Source: Bacteroidota bacterium (lineage in GTDB: Bacteria; Bacteroidota; Bacteroidia; Bacteroidales; VadinHA17). Taken from it: a stretch of 16,921 nt of DNA. The DNA lies in the NCBI GenBank assembly GCA_015222065.1, contig JADFUQ010000446.1, forward strand, positions 1 through 16,921, written 5' to 3'. Made by a program: the position numbers and the translations under genes. Below, one piece after another: positions 1 to 5,612 of this stretch; position 1 is the stretch's first letter, and every line of letters starts with the position of its first letter. Under the pieces are notes generated by a model. The model saw nothing but the letters and a program-made list of their open reading frames with translations, had not been told where the DNA came from and ran no database searches.

Positions 1-558
1 TATACTCCCCGGGAAATCCAGGATGCGCTTTCAGGTATGGATATTATTGAAGAAAGGAGTCAGGGCGTAATTCATTTCATCAGCCAGTACCGGAAACTGA
101 CGAAACTACCACCCTTGCAAATAACAGGATTTGTTATTACCGATTTGTTCGATAAGATTGAGTACCTGTTTAAAGAGCAACTTATTGATTCAGGAATCAG
201 GTTTAGCTCAGACGTTAAAAACATAAAAGTCCTGCATGCAGATAAGAAGATGGTGGAGCAGATACTGATTAACCTGGTTAAAAATGCCATTGAAGCATTG
301 GACAGGATCCCCTCTCCGTTTATTGAACTGAAGGCATTTACTGATCCTGAATCCCGCACCATACTTCATATCGAAGATAATGGCCATGGCATTTCCGCAA
401 AATATCTGGAACAGGTATTTGTGCCATTTTTTACCACCAGGGAACATGGATCCGGGATCGGCTTAAGCCTGAGCAAACAGATTATGCGATTACATAAAGG
501 GGATATTACACTGTTCTCCGGGGAGGGAAAAGGTACCAGGGTTGCATTGAAGTTTTAA
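1..558 (+). CDS. Sensor histidine kinase, C-terminal part (5' end outside window)
   Basis: The reading frame is open from base 1, so the first ATG (37) is internal and the gene is cut by the window edge; 185 residues are visible. They form the end of the dimerisation helix (HFISQYRKLTKLPP) and a HATPase_c ATP-binding domain. Visible motifs are the N box (QILINLVKNAIEAL), the G1 box (EDNGHGIS), the F box (FVPFFTTREHG) and the G2 box (GSGIGLSLSKQIM), ending GKGTRVALKF. Such domains bind ATP and phosphorylate a conserved His, which lies outside the window. The sequence resembles the NtrY-like kinases common in Bacteroidota (inference). No receiver domain or response-regulator gene follows within the window, so any partner would be upstream. 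Confidence 0.93.
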   Translation, partial: YTPREIQDALSGMDIIEERSQGVIHFISQYRKLTKLPPLQITGFVITDLFDKIEYLFKEQLIDSGIRFSSDVKNIKVLHADKKMVEQILINLVKNAIEALDRIPSPFIELKAFTDPESRTILHIEDNGHGISAKYLEQVFVPFFTTREHGSGIGLSLSKQIMRLHKGDITLFSGEGKGTRVALKF

Positions 559-644
559 AGGGCACAAATGTAGTGGGATGCCATGCACCCATTGGTATTT
601 AGTACCTAAGTGTTATCTTCCGGTCTTTTCATTTGCCTTTTTTG

Positions 645-731
645 AATGTCGAACACCGAACATCGATTTTTGATTTATTCATACTTAAACTAACTTTTAA
701 TATCATTATTCGTTTATCGATATTCGATATT
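645..731. repeat. TCGA-rich imperfect inverted repeat
   Basis: Bases 645-666 and 710-731 form an imperfect inverted repeat: 16 of 22 positions agree when one arm is reverse-complemented. Both arms are built of short units of the aaTaTCGA type. The element sits in the 295-bp spacer between the kinase and the metallophosphoesterase, directly before a stronger hairpin at 733-777. No coding potential is seen here. Similar TCGA/ATTCGATATT intergenic repeats are common in Bacteroidota genomes from memory, but copy number was not checked. Confidence 0.4.
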
Positions 732-732
732 T

Positions 733-777
733 ACCCTGTGAAATAGCAAGCTAAATCTCCGATTTATTTCACAGGGT
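733..777. repeat. CCCTGTGAAAT inverted repeat, copy 1
   Basis: A perfect 12-bp inverted repeat: ACCCTGTGAAAT at 733-744 and its reverse complement at 766-777. The 21-nt loop contains a second small hairpin (AAATC 753-757 with GATTT 761-765), so a nested two-stem structure is possible. No T-run follows on either strand, so a simple intrinsic terminator is unlikely. Related arms occur at 15457-15515 and 16846-16908, so this is a repeated family inside the window. Confidence 0.7.
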
Positions 778-853
778 GAAATTTATCATTTACTTTTTTC
801 TTAATTTGAAAACAACGAGAGTCTGTGCAGAAACTTTAAAGTTATTTTATTAT

Positions 854-2002
854 TTACCTATTAGTAATTTTCATATTAATTATTTCGGGTTTGTTACCTA
901 CCCGGATTGGAATTACTGCCGTTCCGTATCCTGAAGTAATATAAAAATGTGTATTTTTCTTTTTCAAATATCCCCAATCTTCTTCAAAAAGTAATCCGGT
1001 TAAATAGTTAAGCGGCCAAATTTGTCCGTTGTGTGTATGTCCGGAAAATTGTAAGTCAACGGCAAATTCAGCTGTTTTTTCTAATTTATACGGTTGGTGG
1101 TCTAATAAAAAGACTGGAAATTTGAAATCAATATCCTTTGTTAGTTCATCTAATGATATTCGTTTGTTACCTGAAAAATTTTTCCCTCCAATATCATCTC
1201 TGCCGATAATATAAAATTTATTGTCAACTTTTATAGTCGTATCTTTTAGCATGTGAATTCCGTTTTTCTCAAAATAGCCTAATTGGTTATATGCCCTGCC
1301 AATGTATTCGTGATTACCCATACAAGAATATACGCCATATTTTGGATTCAGGTCTTTGAAATAATTCAATAAATCATAATGTTTTACAACTTTAATATTA
1401 TCGTCAATAATATCGCCCGCAATAAGGACTAAGTCAGGATTTAGCTGTTTAATATTATGTATTAATCGTTTGATTTTTGTTTTATTCACCATTGTGCCCA
1501 GATGAATATCGCTTACAGCAACAATATTTAATTCATCAAAACCAATTTGCTTTTTATTTATTGTAATGTCAAGGTTCTTGATTTTTGGATTTTTAGCATT
1601 AATATATCCCGCAATAATGATTACAGAAATAATCGACAGTGTAATTATTCCAACAACAAGTCTTGTTTTTTGATAATCAGCAGTAACGAAGTTAGGATAA
1701 AAAGGGATGATATAATTAACTAAACGAATAAAATCGAAGAAAATAACGAATAGTAAAGCATAAAGAAAAAATCCTATACTAACGGATCCTATTTTTACTA
1801 AAGTATCGCTGATAAACCCAACAGAAAAAGCTTCAACGAGTTTTCCTGTAAAAAACGAAAACATTAAAAAGATGTATAGTATTAAAAACGTTATCGAATC
1901 AATAAAAGTCACGGAAAAAGCCTGAGTAGTTCTGATGTAAACATAATACCCGGTTAATCCGAATATCAAAAAGAAAACAGAAATAAAAATTATGATTCTC
2001 AT
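854..2002 (-). CDS. Membrane-anchored metallophosphoesterase
   Basis: 382 residues. The N-terminal part holds about four hydrophobic segments (roughly residues 3-22, 33-53, 70-92 and 115-133). The rest is a calcineurin-like metallophosphoesterase domain with the family motifs in order: DIH (165-167), GDIID (196-200), GNHE (229-232), DHQP (301-304) and GHTHNGQ (321-327). These are the usual ligands of a two-metal phosphohydrolase centre. The arrangement resembles YkuE/YaeI-type membrane phosphoesterases, some of which act on lipid pyrophosphates such as UDP-diacylglucosamine; the substrate here cannot be told. It lies 53 bp after the GDCCVxC gene on the same strand and could share its transcript. 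Between them is a short non-coding stretch with repeated CAGTC words. Confidence 0.92.
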   Translation of the reverse strand: MRIIIFISVFFLIFGLTGYYVYIRTTQAFSVTFIDSITFLILYIFLMFSFFTGKLVEAFSVGFISDTLVKIGSVSIGFFLYALLFVIFFDFIRLVNYIIPFYPNFVTADYQKTRLVVGIITLSIISVIIIAGYINAKNPKIKNLDITINKKQIGFDELNIVAVSDIHLGTMVNKTKIKRLIHNIKQLNPDLVLIAGDIIDDNIKVVKHYDLLNYFKDLNPKYGVYSCMGNHEYIGRAYNQLGYFEKNGIHMLKDTTIKVDNKFYIIGRDDIGGKNFSGNKRISLDELTKDIDFKFPVFLLDHQPYKLEKTAEFAVDLQFSGHTHNGQIWPLNYLTGLLFEEDWGYLKKKNTHFYITSGYGTAVIPIRVGNKPEIINMKITNR

Positions 2003-2055
2003 CTGTAGTTTTGTCCTTCATCAGTCGGGCACAGTCCACAGTCGATAATCTCCAA

Positions 2056-2265
2056 TCAGCAAATACAATTACCGTTTTTTTGCATTGACGAACATTTTAC
2101 TGAACCGTAACTGCAATAAACACAGCAGTCGCCTTGTTGCGGTTTCAAAACAGTCTTGCAGTTCTCACATTCATAAAAAAACCGACAAGCGTCCGTTGGC
2201 ATTTCTTCCTCTTTTGTATGCCCGCAATTGGGGCAGGTAATTATTGATTTTGTGATGATTTCCAT
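2056..2265 (-). CDS. GDCCVxC domain-containing cysteine-rich small protein
   Basis: 69 residues with 11 cysteines. A CPNC knuckle (11-14) and CRFFYECENC (27-36) suggest a zinc-ribbon-like fold, followed by the hallmark GDCCVYC (45-51) and a terminal CIC. The signature matches the GDCCVxC family, some members of which are selenoproteins; here all family positions are ordinary Cys codons. The biochemical role is unknown, and redox or metal handling is inference from cysteine content. It starts 9 bp after the 72-aa gene, so the two are probably co-transcribed. The length looks complete for the family. Confidence 0.82.
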   Translation of the reverse strand: MEIITKSIITCPNCGHTKEEEMPTDACRFFYECENCKTVLKPQQGDCCVYCSYGSVKCSSMQKNGNCIC

Positions 2266-2274
2266 AATAAATAC

Positions 2275-2493
2275 CTACTTGTTTTTCTTATAATGCACTA
2301 AACTAAACCATTTATTATTATCAGTAAATATTTTTTCTGTATCCAGGCCGGCCCAATAACCTATGGATTTGATATTATCATAATTAAATTTGTGCGAATT
2401 TTCGGTATGAATAGTTTCACCTTTTTTAATATAAATTTTACCAGCTGCCGAATTGAAAGTAATTACAATATCTTTCCTGGCTTTCAGGTGCAT
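2275..2493 (-). CDS. Hypothetical protein, 72 aa
   Basis: I do not recognise a family. The protein is hydrophilic, has no signal peptide, membrane segment or cysteine, and ends in a basic YKKNK tail. The first half (KDIVITFNSAAGKIYIKKGETIHTE) alternates in a way that suggests a small beta-strand fold. The ATG at 2491-2493 is preceded by a purine-rich AAGGAAAG, which supports the start. It lies 9 bp upstream of the GDCCVxC gene on the same strand, and that spacing is the best reason to believe it is real. Confidence 0.65.
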   Translation of the reverse strand: MHLKARKDIVITFNSAAGKIYIKKGETIHTENSHKFNYDNIKSIGYWAGLDTEKIFTDNNKWFSLVHYKKNK

Positions 2494-2525
2494 TTCAATT
2501 CTTTTCTTTCCTTCGTTATAATTTA

Positions 2526-2642
2526 ATCTTCAGCCATAGCAATTGATGAAGTCTTATGAAATGCCCAATTATATAACTCTTCTGTATATTGAGAAACCAG
2601 GTTTTCTAATGATTCTTCATATATAATTGATTTGTTTATACA
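2526..2642 (-). pseudogene. Remnant of an ECF-type sigma factor N-terminus
   Basis: On the minus strand an open stretch of 39 codons, between stops at 2643-2645 and 2523-2525, reads ...EESLENLVSQYTEELYNW followed by AFHKTSSIAMAED and a stop. This resembles the start of sigma region 2 in Bacteroidota ECF factors, where AED is normally followed by LVQ(D/E)TFL. There is no ATG, GTG or TTG in frame. It is therefore read as a decayed 5' fragment cut just after AED, 30 bp upstream of the 72-aa gene. The match is by eye from knowledge of the family. Confidence 0.55.
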
Positions 2643-2741
2643 TTATCTTTTGCAGGCATGTAAATCGGCTCTTTTGATTTTATGAAGGACCAGCCTGTGT
2701 GCCGGTCATAATTATGTGTGCCTTGAATGATGAAGGTAAAC

Positions 2742-2798
2742 AAAATATTGCAATTCATGCCAGATTGTATTAGTGATGACTTTTAATTGCAATATTTT
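2742..2798. promoter_or_regulatory. Paired ATTGCAAT palindromes (14-bp inverted repeat), candidate operator
   Basis: AAAATATTGCAATT (2742-2755) and its exact reverse complement AATTGCAATATTTT (2785-2798) are separated by 29 bp. Each arm itself contains the 8-bp palindrome ATTGCAAT (2747-2754 and 2786-2793), so the two sites are 39 bp apart centre to centre. They lie just upstream of the proposed promoter of the Rrf2/oxidase unit. That position and symmetry suit a dimeric repressor or activator binding twice with looping; autoregulation by the Rrf2 protein is inference. The rest of the 375-bp spacer 2494-2868 holds only the sigma remnant and the promoter. Confidence 0.45.
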
Positions 2799-2810
2799 TT
2801 CTAATGTTTT

Positions 2811-2839
2811 TTGCTTTTTGAAATAATTATTTATTTTTG
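2811..2839 (+). promoter_or_regulatory. Candidate Bacteroidota-type promoter of the rrf2-oxidase unit
   Basis: TATTTTTG at 2832-2839 fits the TAnnTTTG -7 consensus, and a TTG at 2811-2813 lies 18 bp upstream as a possible -33 element. The -7 ends 29 bp before the ATG at 2869, leaving room for a short leader with a Shine-Dalgarno. The region is very T-rich, so a chance match is possible. Confidence 0.4.
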
Positions 2840-2853
2840 TTTTTAAATAATAC

Positions 2854-2860
2854 CTGGAGG
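2854..2860 (+). promoter_or_regulatory. Shine-Dalgarno CTGGAGG that decides the Rrf2 start
   Basis: GGAGG ends at 2860, 8 bp before the ATG at 2869-2871. A GTG at 2860-2862 is also in frame but overlaps the last base of this site, so the ATG at 2869 is the better start. Confidence 0.7.
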
Positions 2861-2868
2861 TGTCATTT

Positions 2869-3318
2869 ATGATTTTTAGCAAAACAACGGAATATGCACT
2901 TAGGATAATGAACTTTATGGCAATGGATGAAAAGAAATTGTATAGCGCGAATGATATTTATGAAAATCTAAGAATACCATTCAGGTATTTGCGTAAGCAA
3001 ATGACAATCTTATCAAAAAGCGGATTAATTATTAGCGTACAAGGGAAAAACGGGGGTTACAGGATTTCAAAAAGTTTGAGTGAAATATCCCTTTTAGATA
3101 TTACTCGTGTAGCCGGGGATAATAAAATTAATAATGAATGTTTTTTTGGTTTTAAGAGTTGTGCTTTTGAAAAAAAATGTGCTATGCATTACAAATGGGC
3201 AGCTGTGCGTAAAAGCATAAATAATGTGCTGACTTCTACTACCCTGGAGGAATTAAAAAAAACAGGAACTCATAATTTTATTTCAAAAAACAGTTTAATA
3301 TTCACAAAAAAAGATTAA
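2869..3318 (+). CDS. Rrf2-family transcriptional regulator (NsrR/IscR-like)
   Basis: 149 residues from the preferred ATG. The winged-helix begins MIFSKTTEYALRIMNFMA, with the recognition helix near RIPFRYLRKQMTILSKSGLI and the wing VQGKNGGYRIS. After the dimer helix are three cysteines, C91, C98 and C104, in a C-x6-C-x5-C spacing. IscR and NsrR use a C-x5-C-x5-C to hold an Fe-S cluster, so cluster-based sensing is likely but the first gap is one residue longer. The stop is 2 bp before the next ATG, so it heads an operon with the two oxidase-type genes. With a NOR-like partner, an NO-responsive repressor role is the simplest inference; no experiment is implied. Confidence 0.9.
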   Translation: MIFSKTTEYALRIMNFMAMDEKKLYSANDIYENLRIPFRYLRKQMTILSKSGLIISVQGKNGGYRISKSLSEISLLDITRVAGDNKINNECFFGFKSCAFEKKCAMHYKWAAVRKSINNVLTSTTLEELKKTGTHNFISKNSLIFTKKD

Positions 3319-3320
3319 TT

Positions 3321-3872
3321 ATGGTTGATTCACAAGTTGTTCTTAACGGGCAAACAATTGCATATACTTGTTATGCAATTGCGATTATCCTGGTGATGGG
3401 CTGGTTTGGTTATAAAATTACCAGATCAGGAAAGAGTAGCAAGATAAGCCATGCGCTCTTTTACTCTTTTACAGGGTTTTTGGTAGTGTTGGGAGTTTCT
3501 CTTCATATCGTAACCTATAATACAATTCCATGGGCTCCGATGGATATTAACAGGGATGATATAAAACCGGATAAGGTTTTTAATATTACTGTTGAAGATC
3601 ATCAGTTTATTCTACCCTCTGAAAAGTTGATAATCAATGTAGGCGACAAAGCCCTGTTTGATGTTACCTCCAATGATCTTACCTACGGATTTGGGTTATT
3701 CAGAAATGATAATTCTATGCTTTTCCAGATGCAGGTTGTCCCGGGACACAGGAACGATATCTTATGGCAGTTCAATAAGTCAGGGGTATATACCATAAGA
3801 TCTACAGAGTATTCGGGGCCAAAAGGTGCCCAGATGATCTTAAAAGATGTTGTAGAAGTTACAGCAAAATAA
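3321..3872 (+). CDS. Cytochrome oxidase subunit II-like cupredoxin lacking the CuA site
   Basis: 183 residues: two membrane helices (about 14-31 and 46-66) and a periplasmic cupredoxin domain (about 85-181). In CuA proteins the copper ligands are a His in S-x-D-V-x-H-G-F and the C-x-x-x-C-x-x-x-H-x-x-M loop. Here the first motif reads SNDLTYGF (Tyr122 for His) and the loop reads STEYSGPKGAQM, so both Cys are Ser (161 and 165), the His is Gly169 and only Met172 remains. The fold is kept but binuclear copper cannot form in the usual way. Subunits II without CuA are known in some non-canonical NO reductases and in quinol oxidases. It pairs with the subunit I gene 39 bp downstream. Confidence 0.85.
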   Translation: MVDSQVVLNGQTIAYTCYAIAIILVMGWFGYKITRSGKSSKISHALFYSFTGFLVVLGVSLHIVTYNTIPWAPMDINRDDIKPDKVFNITVEDHQFILPSEKLIINVGDKALFDVTSNDLTYGFGLFRNDNSMLFQMQVVPGHRNDILWQFNKSGVYTIRSTEYSGPKGAQMILKDVVEVTAK

Positions 3873-3911
3873 CAGATTAAATTAAAATATAAAAACTAAA
3901 ATATTATAGAT

Positions 3912-5543
3912 ATGAGTTTTAAAAATGCATTTATGAATGGTGAGCAAGGGTTATTCAAGCCTGCAAGCTTAACCCCAATGCAAAAACTTATTCTCCGGTT
4001 TGTTGTGATTGGCCTCATATATTACGGATTCGCTGTGATAGAAGGAATGATTATGAGAATTTATCAAATAGAGCCAATCAAAGCCATTTCTGATTTTCAG
4101 TATTTTACATTACTCACAGCCCATCCACTTGTCGGAATAATTGGTTCAACCTATTCACTCGTATTTGGTGCATTTCTATTTCTTGTTCCTTTCCTGATGA
4201 AGAAACCATTATGGAGTTTTAAACTGGGTAACTGGACATTTTTATTAGTTACTATAGGAACATTGACATTCTGGTTAGCAGGATTTATTTCGCATTATGC
4301 ACCTTTATATACGCTATATTGGCCTTTGCCTGCCGATTTCAGTCAGTTTAATCCGGTGGGAGGGTCCATTTTTATTATAGGGATTGCCCTTGTTATGGTG
4401 GGGACAGTATTTTTTGTTATCAACATATTTAAAACCATTGCCTATACACCTGAAGGTTGGGAAAAACAACCGGGCGGGGCATTGTTAGCTTCTGCAATAG
4501 GATATAGCGGGTTGAGAAATTTATTCAGAAAGAAAAAAGAGCAAGTGAAACATCTTGTATCACTTCCGGTTGCTGCTATTGCCAGGGGAACTGTTGACAC
4601 AGCGTTAAATGCAGGAGTTCTTTTATTTACCGGGGTACTTATTCTGGTTTATATGATTGCACATCTGCTGGGAGGTGATTTAAAAGATACAGCTATTGAT
4701 GCTCTGCTTTATAAAAATTGGTTCTGGTGGGGATTGGATTTGATTGCAGATGGATTAGTGCTGATTTTTGTTGCCGGTACATGGTATCTGTTAGCAACTA
4801 TGATTACCGGTAAAAAGCTTTTTATGCAGAATATTGCCAGGGCAGCCCTTTTGGTTGAGTTGGTTGTATCCTGGACGGTTTGGTCACACCACTTATTATC
4901 AGATCAGGCTCAGCCGGGTTTCCTGAAAATCATTTCCGGTGAAATGGTTACTGCTTTTGAGTTGATTACTCAGGGATTAGCCTTCTATATTACCCTTGCT
5001 ACTCTTTGGAGTGCTCGTCCGTTAAAAATGTCCAACGAACTTAAATTCTTGCTGGGAGGTCTTTTGGGATTCGCACTCGCTGTTCCTGCAGGAATTATGC
5101 AGGCTGATATCGGACTGAACCGAATATTACACAATACTCAATGGATTATTGGCCCTCATGTGCATGTTGCTATCCTGATAGGTTTAACAATGACCCTTTA
5201 TTCTGCAGTTTACATACTTTTCCCGATTGTAACTAATGGTGCAAAATTGTACAGTCAGAAACTGGCAAACTTCCACTTCTGGGCTCACTTAATTGGTGGT
5301 ATCGGCATGGGTGCTTTTATGGGCATGGCTGGTTTAGAAGGAATGCTGAGAAGGACAATTTATCTGAATGGTGAATTTAATCTTTACATGATTCTTGCCG
5401 GAATATGTGGAGCATTATTGTTATTGGCATTTTTGGCTTTCTTTTACAATATCGTAATGAGTCTTGGACTTAAAGGCGTGATAGGTATATTTACTCCGTC
5501 TAAATTAAATGTGAAGGATTTGGTACCATCCGAACAAAAATAG
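3912..5543 (+). CDS. Haem-copper oxidase superfamily subunit I, probable non-canonical nitric oxide reductase
   Basis: 543 residues with about 12 or more hydrophobic helices. Haem ligands are recognisable: H71 in TAHPLVG (low-spin haem) and H416 and H418 in GPHVHVA (high-spin and low-spin haem). H326-H327 in WSHH are the His pair that binds the active-site metal. The third metal ligand, normally the His in helix VI (HPEVY in oxidases, HLWVEG in cNOR), is missing: the matching stretch WGLDLIADG (273-281) has Asp276 at the His position and Asp280 at the cNOR Glu position. No crosslinked Tyr motif is seen there. Together with the CuA-less subunit II and the Rrf2 gene this points to NO reduction rather than oxygen reduction (inference). 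Which NOR subfamily cannot be settled by eye; automatic annotation may call it a cbb3-type oxidase. No c-type cytochrome gene is adjacent. Confidence 0.82.
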   Translation: MSFKNAFMNGEQGLFKPASLTPMQKLILRFVVIGLIYYGFAVIEGMIMRIYQIEPIKAISDFQYFTLLTAHPLVGIIGSTYSLVFGAFLFLVPFLMKKPLWSFKLGNWTFLLVTIGTLTFWLAGFISHYAPLYTLYWPLPADFSQFNPVGGSIFIIGIALVMVGTVFFVINIFKTIAYTPEGWEKQPGGALLASAIGYSGLRNLFRKKKEQVKHLVSLPVAAIARGTVDTALNAGVLLFTGVLILVYMIAHLLGGDLKDTAIDALLYKNWFWWGLDLIADGLVLIFVAGTWYLLATMITGKKLFMQNIARAALLVELVVSWTVWSHHLLSDQAQPGFLKIISGEMVTAFELITQGLAFYITLATLWSARPLKMSNELKFLLGGLLGFALAVPAGIMQADIGLNRILHNTQWIIGPHVHVAILIGLTMTLYSAVYILFPIVTNGAKLYSQKLANFHFWAHLIGGIGMGAFMGMAGLEGMLRRTIYLNGEFNLYMILAGICGALLLLAFLAFFYNIVMSLGLKGVIGIFTPSKLNVKDLVPSEQK

Positions 5544-5563
5544 GATAATCATTATATAAAATT

Positions 5564-5594
5564 AAAAGCCCGGGTTAATGTCCGGGCTTTTTTT
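5564..5594. terminator. Bidirectional intrinsic terminator
   Basis: AAAAGCCCGG (5564-5573) pairs perfectly with CCGGGCTTTT (5582-5591) around an 8-nt loop, followed by more T on the plus strand. It lies 20 bp after the oxidase stop and 18 bp beyond the stop of the convergent cusB gene, where the minus strand is also moderately T-rich after the stem. It most likely ends both operons. Confidence 0.9.
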
Positions 5595-5612
5595 ATATAC
5601 GTGTGATATTTA

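Noticed and set aside
72..447. Minus-strand open frames across the histidine kinase
   Set aside because: They overlap the clearly coding HATPase domain and show no domain of their own.
733..777. The hairpin as an intrinsic terminator
   Set aside because: The stem has a long 21-nt loop and no T-run on either side; its recurrence elsewhere fits a repeat family better.
2860..2868. GTG start at 2860 for the Rrf2 gene
   Set aside because: It overlaps the Shine-Dalgarno GGAGG and adds only three residues; the ATG at 2869 has ideal spacing and matches the usual Rrf2 N-terminus.
3912..5543. Reading the gene as an ordinary cbb3- or aa3-type cytochrome c oxidase
   Set aside because: The helix-VI His and the crosslinked Tyr motif are absent, the partner lacks CuA, and no ccoO/ccoP or c-type cytochrome gene is adjacent.
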